The notes under the pieces were generated by a model that did no database searches, had not been told where the DNA came from, and was given only the letters and a program-made list of their open reading frames with translations. The translations under genes were made by a program, and so were the position numbers. This document shows, piece by piece, positions 52,633 through 61,984 of a stretch of 64,000 nt of DNA. Positions within the stretch are counted from its first letter, which is position 1. Each line of letters opens with the position of its first letter. Source of the DNA: UBA6921 sp031363085. GTDB taxonomy: Bacteria; Pseudomonadota; Gammaproteobacteria; SG8-11. The stretch is taken from positions 1-64,000 of the forward strand of contig JANLTU010000196.1 in the NCBI GenBank assembly GCA_031363085.1, read 5' to 3'.

Positions 52633-55440
52633 ATGGAAAAAACTTACGCGCCCCACGAAATCGAACAACGTTGGTATGCCAAGTGGGAAAGCCAAGGTTA
52701 TTTCAGCCCCAGCGGCACGGGCACACCCTACTGCATCATGATCCCGCCGCCCAATGTCACCGGCAGCTTGCACATGGGGCATGCGTTCCAGGACACCATC
52801 ATGGACGCGCTCACGCGTTACCACCGCATGCGCGGCGACAACACCTTGTGGCAAGCCGGCACCGACCACGCGGGCATCGCCACGCAAATGGTGGTCGAAC
52901 GCCAGCTCAACGCGCAAAACAAGACCCGACACGATTTGGGCCGCGATGAATTTATCAAAAAAGTCTGGACCTGGAAGGAAGAATCCGGCGGCACTATCAC
53001 ACGCCAGTTGCGCCGCATGGGCGCGTCGCTGGATTGGTCGCGCGAACGTTTCACGATGGACGACGGCTTATCCAAAGCAGTCACCGAAGTGTTCGTGCGC
53101 CTGCACGAAGAAGGTTTGATCTATCGCGGCAAGCGCCTGGTGAATTGGGACCCGGTGCTACACACGGCGGTTTCGGATCTTGAAGTCATCGCCGAGGAAG
53201 AAAGCGGCAGCCTGTGGCATTTGCGCTACCCGCTCGCCGACGGCAGCGGGCATCTCATTGTCGCGACCACGCGCCCGGAGACGATGCTGGGCGACAGTGC
53301 CGTCGCAGTGCATCCGGAAGACGAGCGTTACCAACACCTGATTGGCAAGAGCGTGAACCTGCCGCTCACTGGCCGACAGATTCCCATCATTGCCGACGAC
53401 TACGTGGATCGGGAATTCGGTACCGGCTGCGTGAAAATTACACCGGCGCACGACTTCAACGACTACGCCGTCGGTCAGCGCCACCAACTGCCGCTGATCA
53501 ACGTGTTTACCATCGATGCGAAAATCAACGATCTCGCTCCGGCCGCGTATCGCACTCTGGACCGCTTCGTTGCCCGCAAGCGTATCGTCGCTGATCTCGA
53601 AGCTGCGGGCCTGCTCGCCGAAGTCAAGCCGCACAAGTTGATGGTGCCACGGGGTGACCGCACCCACGCCGTCATCGAACCGCTGCTCACCGACCAGTGG
53701 TTCGTGAAAGTCGCACCGCTGGCCGAGCCAGCGATTAAAGCCGTGGAAACCGGCCAGATCCGCTTCGTACCCGACAACTGGAAGAACACTTATTACGACT
53801 GGATGCGCAATATTCAGGACTGGTGCATCTCGCGGCAAATCTGGTGGGGGCATCGCATCCCCGCCTGGTATGACGCCGCCGGAAATATTTATGTCGGACG
53901 CAGCGAAGCCGAGGTGCGCGCAAAACATAAACTCGTGCCCAGTGTGACGCTTACCCAAGACAGCGACGTGCTGGACACTTGGTTTTCGTCGGCATTGTGG
54001 CCGTTCTCCACACTCGGCTGGCCGGAAAAGACACCTGAACTGAAAGCATTTTATCCAACCGCAGTGCTGGTGACGGGTTTCGATATTATTTTCTTCTGGG
54101 TGGCCCGCATGATCATGATGGGTCTGAAATTCACCGGCGAAGTGCCGTTTCACGAAGTCTATATTCACGGACTGGTGCGCGACGCACACGGCCAGAAAAT
54201 GTCGAAATCCAAAGGCAACATCCTCGACCCGATCGACTTGATCGACGGCATCACACTGGAAACGCTGGTGAAGAAACGCACCACCGGCCTGATGCAACCC
54301 GACATGGCCAAGCGCATCGAAAAAGCCACGCGCGATGAATTTCCCAACGGTATTCCTGCGTTTGGCACCGACGCGTTACGCTTCACTTTCGCGGCGCTGG
54401 CCTCCACCGGGCGCGACATCAACTTCGACCTGGCGCGCATCGAAGGCTATCGCAACTTCTGCAATAAACTGTGGAATGCAGCGCGCTACGTACTGATGAA
54501 CACCGAAGGCCAGGATGCTGGACAGGGAAGTCCGAATGCCGCGAGCGCAGGAGCGGCCACCGGCGCCCAGGGCGGCGAATTGCAATTGAGTTTGCCGGAT
54601 TGCTGGATTCTTAGCCGTCTGCAAGAAACCACCCGGCAGGTGCATGAAGCGCTTGAGCACTATCGACTCGACCATGCCGCGCAGGCAATCTACGAATTCT
54701 TGTGGAACGGCTACTGCGACTGGTACCTTGAGTTGACAAAATCGGTGCTGACTTCCGCCGACAGCACGCCCGCGCAACAACGTGGTACGCGCCATACGCT
54801 GGTGCAGGTGCTGGAGCGCGCGCTGTGTCTGGCGCATCCCATCATGCCGTTCATCACCGAGGAAGTCTGGCAACGTGTGGCGCCTTTGGCGGGTGTCAGC
54901 GGCGCCACCATCATGTTGCGCGACTACCCCAGCGTAAATGCAAAGTTGATCGACACTCGCGCCGCGACCGACATGGACTGGATTATGAATTTCGTGCTGG
55001 GCGTGCGCAAAATTCGCAGCGGCATGAACATCGCCCCGAGTAAACCACTGCCGGTGTTGCTGCAAAATGGCTCGGCTGAAGATCAGCGCTTGCTAACCGA
55101 GAACCACAATTTCGTAGTCGCGCTCGCACGCATCGACACCATCACCTGGCTCGACGCCGCCGCGCCACCGCCGGAATCAGCCACGGCCTTGGTCGGCGAA
55201 ATGAAAGTGTTGATTCCAATGGCGGGACTGATCGACAAAAACGCCGAGCTGACGCGTTTGGCGAAAGAAATGGACCGGCTCAGCGGCGAAGTCGAACGCA
55301 TCGGCGCGAAGCTGGCTAATCCCAGCTTCGCCGACAAAGCGCCTGCGGCCGTGGTCGACAAGGAACGCGCGAAATTACACGACACGCAGTCGGCCTTAGA
55401 CAAACTGCGCGAGCAACATACGCGCATTGCCGCAATGTAG
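52633..55440 (+). CDS. valS: Valyl-tRNA synthetase
   Basis: A 935-residue class I synthetase. HIGH motif in PPNVTGSLHMGHAF; KMSKS in DAHGQKMSKSKGNIL; the CP1 editing domain has TTRPETMLGDSAVAVHPED and GTGCVKITPAHDFNDY; tRNA-binding helices follow, with the valine-specific C-terminal coiled coil (LTRLAKEMDRLSGEVERIGA, KLHDTQSALDKLREQ). Length matches. Stop at 55440 lies four bases from the convergent kinase stop. Confidence 0.97.
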   Translation: MEKTYAPHEIEQRWYAKWESQGYFSPSGTGTPYCIMIPPPNVTGSLHMGHAFQDTIMDALTRYHRMRGDNTLWQAGTDHAGIATQMVVERQLNAQNKTRHDLGRDEFIKKVWTWKEESGGTITRQLRRMGASLDWSRERFTMDDGLSKAVTEVFVRLHEEGLIYRGKRLVNWDPVLHTAVSDLEVIAEEESGSLWHLRYPLADGSGHLIVATTRPETMLGDSAVAVHPEDERYQHLIGKSVNLPLTGRQIPIIADDYVDREFGTGCVKITPAHDFNDYAVGQRHQLPLINVFTIDAKINDLAPAAYRTLDRFVARKRIVADLEAAGLLAEVKPHKLMVPRGDRTHAVIEPLLTDQWFVKVAPLAEPAIKAVETGQIRFVPDNWKNTYYDWMRNIQDWCISRQIWWGHRIPAWYDAAGNIYVGRSEAEVRAKHKLVPSVTLTQDSDVLDTWFSSALWPFSTLGWPEKTPELKAFYPTAVLVTGFDIIFFWVARMIMMGLKFTGEVPFHEVYIHGLVRDAHGQKMSKSKGNILDPIDLIDGITLETLVKKRTTGLMQPDMAKRIEKATRDEFPNGIPAFGTDALRFTFAALASTGRDINFDLARIEGYRNFCNKLWNAARYVLMNTEGQDAGQGSPNAASAGAATGAQGGELQLSLPDCWILSRLQETTRQVHEALEHYRLDHAAQAIYEFLWNGYCDWYLELTKSVLTSADSTPAQQRGTRHTLVQVLERALCLAHPIMPFITEEVWQRVAPLAGVSGATIMLRDYPSVNAKLIDTRAATDMDWIMNFVLGVRKIRSGMNIAPSKPLPVLLQNGSAEDQRLLTENHNFVVALARIDTITWLDAAAPPPESATALVGEMKVLIPMAGLIDKNAELTRLAKEMDRLSGEVERIGAKLANPSFADKAPAAVVDKERAKLHDTQSALDKLREQHTRIAAM

Positions 55441-55444
55441 CGGC

Positions 55445-58400
55445 TTAGGCCACCTTAACCGCACAGGCCGCTGGAAGGATGATGCGCGACTCGAACGGCC
55501 GGAATTCAGCGTCACTTGTTGACTTTTTCGTGAAGCGGATCTCGACTTTTCCACCGAGGTTCTCGACGAATTTCCGAATCGCGTCCATTCCCACACCACG
55601 ACCGGAGATGTCGCTCACGTTCGCTGCAGTCGACACGCCCGACTGAAAAACCAGATCGGCCAATGCGTGGTCATTCAACTCCGCGTTGGCGTGCACCAAA
55701 CCTTGTGCGGCGGCTTTTTCCTTGAGCTTGCGCAGGGCCAACCCGCGACCATCATCCGACAGCGCCAGCACTACCCCCCCGTCTTCCTCGCGCACATCCA
55801 ACGTGATCGTACCCCGCTCGGGCTTGCCATGTGCCTTACGTTCCGCGCCGGTTTCAAGGCCATGATCCATGGCATTGCGGAAACCATGCGTGAATACGTT
55901 CTTCATCACCTGTGCAACTTCGACCGCCAGACGGATGCCGTTATCTTTGATAACGATGTGCGGTGCGACCTTACCAAGTTTTTGCGCCAGTTCCGGCATC
56001 GAACGCGTGATGGCATCCAGCAGCGCGGGAATCGATTCCGTGCCGATGGCACCTGAGATTGACTTCACGGTTTTCACGGCGCTGCGCAATGCACTCACGT
56101 CATGCTCATTGACGTGCTCCAGCACGACCCGCAGCTTGTCGATCAGCATTAAATCGACATACACGCCGTCGGACGAGGTGTTGGAAAGTTTTTCCTTGTT
56201 AATCGTTGCGTAGCTTTCGATTCGCTGACGAGTACGAGACAACTCCTCCAGCATTTTGCTCTTGTCCCAAAACGAATCGAGATTCTTACGCAGCACGTCG
56301 TAGGAAGTTTCGGCTTCATGTGCCACATCGGTGATGCCCATGAATCCGTAGGTGCGCGCGTTGCCCTTGATGGTGTGCATGTTACGGAACAGGGTCGCGA
56401 CAATATCGGCCGATGCGTTGCTCGCCGCGTTAATGAGTTTTTCGTTTTCGTCCAGAAAGCGCGTAGCGTCCTTGATAAATCCGATGAACTTGTCCTGACC
56501 GACCGACAAAATCTGCCCGATGACCTGCAACTCGGACTTCTGCTTTTCGGCCTCTGCCTGCAAGCCGCGCAACTCGGTGACGTCGCGCACTGTGACCATG
56601 AGTTTTTCGATGACGTCGGTTTCGCTCACAATCGGATCCCAATCGAGTTCGAGGATCTTGGTGCGCCCTCCCGACATGGTCCGAGTGAATTCATGCACTA
56701 GGCAATGGCGGTTGAAATCGAACATCATCGACTCCTCACCCAGAATTGCATCCAATGCCGCAGAGATTTGCGACAAGGCATTGGAGCCCAGATTCGTGTT
56801 CCTGAACAGCAAGTCCATGACATCCGAGTTTGCGACATTCTTGTCTTCCACAATGCTCTCCAAATACGCGGAATACTCGGGATGAATCGCGCGTCCGGGT
56901 AAAATCGTAAAGATGCCCTGGTGCATGTTCTGCAACATGTTATTAATGTCATTGGTCTTCTGTCGCAGTTCGGCGGTGCGGCTCTCGACTTTTTGCTCCA
57001 AGGTGCGATTTTGTTCTGCAATCACATTCAGCATGTGAATATTCTTGAAACTGACCACGGCGGTGCGTGCAATGGTTTCGGCAAACTCGCGATCCGAATC
57101 GACGAATTTTACGTCGCCGACATCGCCGCAGAAATTCATGACGCCGAAAATCTCATTATTGTCGACCATCGGCACGCAGATAATGGCTCGCGCCGAGGCA
57201 TCATCGCCTAGCTGCGCTTCGAACTGATGATCTTGCGTGGTGTCCGGAATATAAATGATGCGTTTGTGTTGCGCCGCACGACCGGCGACACCCTCACCGA
57301 GCTTGAAGGTGCGCGCGTCGTGCACCGCGCTCTCGTCGCGCGCCGGCGAGTACGCTTTCACTTCCAGTAAGCTTTTCTCCGCGTTAAACAGGTAGACCGA
57401 GCCCCACTCCACATCGCAGTGAGCACGCATGGTCTTCAACGCATGCTCCAGAACTTTCATCGGATCATGCATGCTCGCCATGGTCTGGCCGGTCACATTG
57501 AGCACGCGCAGGTCATCGATCTTCTTCCTGATCGCATCGCGCATGTCGGAAAAACTGTGTGCCAAGCTGCCCAGCTCATCGCTGCGCCGCGTGTCGATTT
57601 CTTGATCCAGATGACCGTGCGCCAGTTGCGCGGCACTGGTTTTCAAGGCGTCAATCGGCGTGAGAATGGTACGTGTCAGGAAAAACCCCACCATCACGGC
57701 GCAGACCATGCCCAGCATGATCAGCCCAGCCACAATATATTGGGTGTGGCTCACCTGAAGGGTGAGCTGCGAGCTGCTTTCGACGCTGAAATCGTGCTGG
57801 GTCTTGACCAGTGCAGTCAAGCGATCCTGAATTTGCAGCACCAACGGCGATAAATCTTTGCGAATGATGTAAGCATCCTGGCGCCAGTCTTCGGCGCCAT
57901 GGATTTTCATTACTTGCTCGGCGGCCGGCCCCCACTCCTTGAACGCCGCGTTGAAGTTTTCGAACGACGCTTCTTGCTCAAAGTTCAGCAGGCTTTTGCT
58001 GGCACCGTTGAGCTTGCTTGCATCACGCACGGCCAGCTCCATGTAGCTGCGAAAATTCTCTTTGTTGGCGTCGGCACGGAACGCAAGAAAAATGCGTAAT
58101 TCGTTCAGGGCGCTGGCGACATTGGTACGTAACGAAAACATATCCAGCAGGAACTGACGACGCTCTTGGTTGGCACTCTCACCGCTTTCTGCCAACAGCA
58201 TTTCTTGCAGACTTTGCAACATGGTCTGCGCACGGGGATTCACTTCGCGGCTGGCAAACCCAAGCGCCGGAACGTTCTTCGCGTCATCGCTGGCAAACAC
58301 CAGCATCTGCTCCTTATAGCTTTGCAGTTTGGCAATGCCCTGCTGCACTTCGTCGACCATTTTGAACGTCGCCGCGTCGTCTCGCACAATGCGCATCGCG

Positions 58401-58792
58401 CTCAAGGTTTGTACCGACTGCGTGATCTTGCTCAAATTACTGACGTAGTCGTTTTTGTGCACCTGCTCCTTGCTGAGCAAATAAAAACCCAGCGAGGCGG
58501 AAGCGCGATCCAGTTGATCGACCAAGTTAAGCGACAGTTCCGTGGCGGGTTGGACGTCGTTCACCAACGTGGAAAGTTTTTCCTTGTTGGCCTTCAGGCT
58601 GTTGAACGCCGTGATGCCCACCGCGACCAACAGCACCACCAACACGCCGAAACTGACCCAGATTTTTTTACGAATGGTGACTTTATTCATCAACGCATGG
58701 ACGTGAAATAACACCGCCATCCAGCGGTGAGCAAAAGGCGTCTTCGGCTGTAGACCGCTGCCGGGGGTAGTTTCCAATGTGTTTGCGTGCAT
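55445..58792 (-). CDS. MCP-sensor/CheA-like hybrid kinase (4HB-HAMP-GAF-PAS-Hpt-HATPase)
   Basis: An 1115-residue membrane kinase of unusual build. TM1 near residues 43-65 (WVSFGVLVVLLVAVGITAF), a long helical periplasmic sensor, TM2 near 352-375 (VAGLIMLGMVCAVMVGFFLT), HAMP, a GAF domain (VEWGSVYLFNAEKSLLEVKA), a coiled coil and a degenerate PAS-like part. Then an Hpt-like helix bundle with MHTIKGNARTYGFMGITD (phospho-His) and a CheA-type ATPase with HGFRNAMDHGLETG, LSDDGRGLAL and SGRGVGMDAIRKFVE. The CheW-like P5 domain is absent. Last gene of the 61.7-55.4 kb operon; it likely phosphorylates the CheY-like protein just upstream. Confidence 0.88.
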   Translation of the reverse strand: MHANTLETTPGSGLQPKTPFAHRWMAVLFHVHALMNKVTIRKKIWVSFGVLVVLLVAVGITAFNSLKANKEKLSTLVNDVQPATELSLNLVDQLDRASASLGFYLLSKEQVHKNDYVSNLSKITQSVQTLSAMRIVRDDAATFKMVDEVQQGIAKLQSYKEQMLVFASDDAKNVPALGFASREVNPRAQTMLQSLQEMLLAESGESANQERRQFLLDMFSLRTNVASALNELRIFLAFRADANKENFRSYMELAVRDASKLNGASKSLLNFEQEASFENFNAAFKEWGPAAEQVMKIHGAEDWRQDAYIIRKDLSPLVLQIQDRLTALVKTQHDFSVESSSQLTLQVSHTQYIVAGLIMLGMVCAVMVGFFLTRTILTPIDALKTSAAQLAHGHLDQEIDTRRSDELGSLAHSFSDMRDAIRKKIDDLRVLNVTGQTMASMHDPMKVLEHALKTMRAHCDVEWGSVYLFNAEKSLLEVKAYSPARDESAVHDARTFKLGEGVAGRAAQHKRIIYIPDTTQDHQFEAQLGDDASARAIICVPMVDNNEIFGVMNFCGDVGDVKFVDSDREFAETIARTAVVSFKNIHMLNVIAEQNRTLEQKVESRTAELRQKTNDINNMLQNMHQGIFTILPGRAIHPEYSAYLESIVEDKNVANSDVMDLLFRNTNLGSNALSQISAALDAILGEESMMFDFNRHCLVHEFTRTMSGGRTKILELDWDPIVSETDVIEKLMVTVRDVTELRGLQAEAEKQKSELQVIGQILSVGQDKFIGFIKDATRFLDENEKLINAASNASADIVATLFRNMHTIKGNARTYGFMGITDVAHEAETSYDVLRKNLDSFWDKSKMLEELSRTRQRIESYATINKEKLSNTSSDGVYVDLMLIDKLRVVLEHVNEHDVSALRSAVKTVKSISGAIGTESIPALLDAITRSMPELAQKLGKVAPHIVIKDNGIRLAVEVAQVMKNVFTHGFRNAMDHGLETGAERKAHGKPERGTITLDVREEDGGVVLALSDDGRGLALRKLKEKAAAQGLVHANAELNDHALADLVFQSGVSTAANVSDISGRGVGMDAIRKFVENLGGKVEIRFTKKSTSDAEFRPFESRIILPAACAVKVA

Positions 58793-58869
58793 ACCGCAGT
58801 TGCTCCCAGAGTCAATTTCTATGACAAGCCCACTGCGCTCGCCACGGCTATGACCATTGCTTTAAGTCG

Positions 58870-59238
58870 TTAACCGGCAACCATCTTCTTCACGGTTTCC
58901 AGCACGTTCGCGCCGTTGAACGGTTTCACGATCCAGCCCTTGATGCCGGCGGCTTTACCGCGTTGCTTCATGTTGGCGTCGCTCTCGGTGGTCAGCATGA
59001 TGATGTTGACCGTCTTGTTGCCGACATCGCTGCGGATTTTTTCGACCATCGTCAATCCGTCCATATTGGGCATGTTGACGTCGGCGAAAATAAGTTTGAT
59101 ATCCGGATTGCTCGATGCCTTGGCAAGACCGTCTTTGCCGTCCACCGCCGTGATCACCGAGAAGCCATTGGTGCTGAAAAATCCGCTCACCTGACTGCGT
59201 ACCGCGTCGGAATCATCGACCACCAGAATTTGTGCCAT
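58870..59238 (-). CDS. CheY-like single-domain response regulator
   Basis: A 122-residue receiver domain without output domain. Acidic pocket in LVVDDSDAVRSQVSG, phospho-Asp in LIFADVNMPNMDGLTMVEKI, Thr in IIMLTTESD and Lys in GWIVKPFNG. The GIKGWIVKPFNG end resembles CheY proteins of chemosensory clusters. It lies 77 bases upstream of the kinase start and downstream of two CheX-like genes, so it is the probable phosphoryl carrier of the system. Confidence 0.92.
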   Translation of the reverse strand: MAQILVVDDSDAVRSQVSGFFSTNGFSVITAVDGKDGLAKASSNPDIKLIFADVNMPNMDGLTMVEKIRSDVGNKTVNIIMLTTESDANMKQRGKAAGIKGWIVKPFNGANVLETVKKMVAG

Positions 59239-59295
59239 AGTTAAATCTCCGCTGATAAATCAAGTTTTTTTAAGCCACATCTTTACAATAACTTA

Positions 59296-60306
59296 CTAAA
59301 ATAGTTCCAGTTCGCCGGACGACACCAGTTCGTTAACGCTCTGGTTGGACTCGGCATATTTCTCCGGCGACCAGTCCAGGCTAAAAATGAATTTCTCGTA
59401 CATCACCACCGGCTGGAGCTTGCCCTCCGGATCGGTGAGCGTGAATTTGAAACACAATTGCGGATCGTCGGCACCGAACGAAATATATCTGCGCGCATGA
59501 TTAATAATAATCGGCACTTCGACGCGCATCCGCCCGTGTGCTTCGGCCGTCGTCGACCCGTAACGGGTTTTGAATGCACCCCAGATCATGTTCGCCAGTT
59601 CCGACAGCAGTTCGTTGACGTGGCGAAAGCTAGGCTCGACGGCATGGAGCTGGGTCTTACGCGCGGCAATCGCGGCGCGAACGTTTTCTTCTTCCGATTG
59701 CAGTGTCATGTAACCGCGGCACCAAGCGCTTTCCAGCGGTAGCAGACTGAACAGTTCTCCGTAAATGATTTTGTCTTTTACAATGTAGGGCGGGTCGACC
59801 TCGACATTTAAACCCTTGAAGGCGGCACGGAACGCGCTCAGCGTGAATTCCTTCACGCCTGCCACGAATTCGTTGGGATAGTGACGATTGAACAAAAACG
59901 TATCCACTAGCTCTTTCAGGGGCTCGAATTCACCGTGCACATAAACGCCGGCGATCACGTTGCGCAATTCGACCGGCAGATCGCCGACCGCCATCTGTGC
60001 ATCCACGCGCAGAAAAATCGGTAGCTCGGCGCGGGCCTTGTGAATTGCCAGCGCCAGCTCGACCTCTTCGCGTCCATGGCCGTCGCTATGCGACAGAAAG
60101 ATTGCGCCCAGATCAACGCTGCGGCTCAAAATGCTCAGCACCGTGCTCTTGCTCGCTTGATAACCATCCAGGTTGGAGTTTTCGATAAATTTTTTCAGCG
60201 CACGCAGCTTGTCTTTGTCGTGTTCGACGACTACAACTTTGCTCCGTATTCCGTGCTGCTCTGCAGGCGGCTGTGTCGACACCTTGATCGTGGCGGTTAA
60301 ATTCAT
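59296..60306 (-). CDS. Receiver-like plus CheX-like phosphatase domain protein
   Basis: A 336-residue soluble protein. Residues of about 20-150 resemble a degenerate receiver (SKVVVVEHDKDKLRALKKFI, LGAIFLSHSDGHG, AELPIFLRVDAQM), lacking the usual phosphorylation set. The C-terminal half has a CheX/CheC-like region: VNELLSELANMIWGAFKTRY, which contains the E-x-x-N pair of CheY-P phosphatases, with a Pro about 25 residues later. The chain ends SSGELELF; the neighbouring protein ends AGALELF. It would dephosphorylate the CheY-like protein. Domain calls are from motifs only. Confidence 0.65.
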   Translation of the reverse strand: MNLTATIKVSTQPPAEQHGIRSKVVVVEHDKDKLRALKKFIENSNLDGYQASKSTVLSILSRSVDLGAIFLSHSDGHGREEVELALAIHKARAELPIFLRVDAQMAVGDLPVELRNVIAGVYVHGEFEPLKELVDTFLFNRHYPNEFVAGVKEFTLSAFRAAFKGLNVEVDPPYIVKDKIIYGELFSLLPLESAWCRGYMTLQSEEENVRAAIAARKTQLHAVEPSFRHVNELLSELANMIWGAFKTRYGSTTAEAHGRMRVEVPIIINHARRYISFGADDPQLCFKFTLTDPEGKLQPVVMYEKFIFSLDWSPEKYAESNQSVNELVSSGELELF

Positions 60307-60331
60307 ACGGTCCTCTCGAAGTATGGGTTAT

Positions 60332-60913
60332 TCAAAATAGCTCCAGTGCCCCGGCCTCAACCGGTTCTTCCACTTTTTGCAGTTTGTCCAAACGAAATTC
60401 GCGCGTGCTGTACACCGAGACGAACAAACTCGCGCAAAAGGTGGTTTCCTCGTTTGCTTGTGCACTGACGTGAGTATCGTAAGAAAACGACAAACTCTTG
60501 AGGTGTTTGAGACTCTCTTTGCGCAAGCGATTTGGCGTAGACATCCCCATATGCGGAAAGCAACTGCCCAGATCGCGCTTAAAAGCGCCGCAAAAACGGT
60601 TGCCCAGCTCACCCAGAAAATCGTAGTAACGCGCTGTGGTGAGTTGCTCCAGCGGCATCCGCAAGGCGTCGGCCGCATAACGCAGAGAAGGTGCGCTGCA
60701 AGTTGAATGCAGCAGCACAAAAATACGGAAGTCGTACGACGATATTGTCAGCATGGTGAATTCCGGCGCGGCCACCTGCTCTGGATTAGTCAAGGGCTGG
60801 AGGGTCCATGACGCGTAGCTGTCGGTCTTCAGCGACTCCTCCAGACTGTCAGCCAGCAGCTTGGCCAAAGAATCTTTCGCGGTCTGTGGAAACGCTGCCG
60901 GGGCGGGCGTCAT
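60332..60913 (-). CDS. CheX-like protein
   Basis: A 193-residue soluble protein. YDFLGELGNRFCGAFKRDLG holds D-x3-E-x2-N followed by Pro about 21 residues on, close to the CheC/CheX/FliY phosphatase signature. The N-terminal stretch SLAKLLADSLEESLKTDSYA is helical. The C-terminus AGALELF matches the tail of the next protein. Its start overlaps the MCP-like gene stop by four bases (ATGA), so the two are translated together. A CheY-P phosphatase or a binding adaptor is the best guess. Confidence 0.65.
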   Translation of the reverse strand: MTPAPAAFPQTAKDSLAKLLADSLEESLKTDSYASWTLQPLTNPEQVAAPEFTMLTISSYDFRIFVLLHSTCSAPSLRYAADALRMPLEQLTTARYYDFLGELGNRFCGAFKRDLGSCFPHMGMSTPNRLRKESLKHLKSLSFSYDTHVSAQANEETTFCASLFVSVYSTREFRLDKLQKVEEPVEAGALELF

Positions 60914-61674
60914 GACGGCTCCTGAAGTCCAAGTTGATCCACTTTGGCATTAAGCGCGTGTACCGCCGTCAGGATCATCTTGCCGCTGGCTTGAATGTCT
61001 TGAAATGTTGCGATAGTGACCGCATCGCTTTTATGCAGGCAGTCCTTGTAGCCGGCACTGAATGTTTCCGAACGCGTCGCCAAAGATTTTACTTCGGAGG
61101 CCACTACCGCGAAGCCGCGCCCGGCTTCACCGACACGCGCCGCTTCGATGGTGGCGTTCAAGGCGAGAATAATGATTTGTTGCACGATTTCAGCGAAATC
61201 GGCGTTGCGTTGCTGCATCACATTGTTGGACTGCACCAGCTTGCCCATGCCGTCGTTCCAGCGCTCGATGCTTGACAGGATCGTCAGCAAGTCGGTTACA
61301 TCTTTTTTAATCCCGGCGCGGCAATTTTCGATGCGTACTTGGTGCTCGGAAACTGTGCGCTCCAAAGCGCGTTGGCTGTGTGCGTAATCGGCGCGCAAAG
61401 TAATGAGTTCCTGTTCGCGCGCGGCTGTTTCCGCGCGCGCCTGAGCCAGTCGTGCGACGTACACGGACTCCGCGTCGCGGACGAAACGCACATGAGCCTC
61501 CTGCATATTGTCAAGCTCAGTCGCCGGAACTTTTTTGGACAATTCATCCTGTAACTGCGCACGCTCCGACTGCCACTGCGCTTGCAGACGCGGAATATAA
61601 ATCCTGCGCCAGAGAACCGCGCTGAATACTGCGCCGACTGCGATACCACCTACCCATGCCAGCATGATGCTCAT
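60910..61674 (-). CDS. Truncated MCP-like signalling protein
   Basis: A 254-residue protein with one N-terminal membrane helix (AWVGGIAVGAVFSAVLW), a long coiled coil (residues of about 35-130) and a short MCP signalling hairpin: IIILALNATIEAARVGEAGR then GFAVVASEVKSLATRSETF, which retains the highly conserved receptor tip. There is no periplasmic sensor, HAMP domain or room for methylation helices. It may scaffold the kinase downstream. First gene of the chemosensory-like operon. Confidence 0.85.
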   Translation of the reverse strand: MSIMLAWVGGIAVGAVFSAVLWRRIYIPRLQAQWQSERAQLQDELSKKVPATELDNMQEAHVRFVRDAESVYVARLAQARAETAAREQELITLRADYAHSQRALERTVSEHQVRIENCRAGIKKDVTDLLTILSSIERWNDGMGKLVQSNNVMQQRNADFAEIVQQIIILALNATIEAARVGEAGRGFAVVASEVKSLATRSETFSAGYKDCLHKSDAVTIATFQDIQASGKMILTAVHALNAKVDQLGLQEPS

Positions 61675-61984
61675 TACTTAGTGTTCTTCAGGTGCCACAA
61701 ATTTTCTTCCGTCGGATGCTTCGACATGCTTGTCGGAGATGCACTTGCCATCCTGCAATGCACAAGAACCTCGCCCCAGCCAAGGACGGAAGCTCTCGTC
61801 AAGATATCGACATGAGGAAAAGAAACTAAAGCTCTTCTTGTTGACCTGCGTACTGCTGCGGATCAGGTGTTACCTGCCGGGTGAAGCCTGCTATGGCGCG
61901 CGGCGAAACTTTTTCCGCACTTTGCATTTGGGCGAACTCTGGATTTATGGGCGTGCCCTTAAGTCGGTTCGAAGCGGAGGTGGC
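61675..61984. other. Intergenic region upstream of chemosensory-like operon
   Basis: 310 bases between the MCP-like start and the 3' end of the repeat protein. No gene, repeat or RNA was recognised. It should hold the promoter of the operon and the terminator of the upstream gene, but neither is clear. Confidence 0.5.

Noticed and set aside
53158..54297. 379-codon open frame antisense to valS
   Set aside because: Shadow of the valS codon pattern; the sense strand carries all synthetase motifs.
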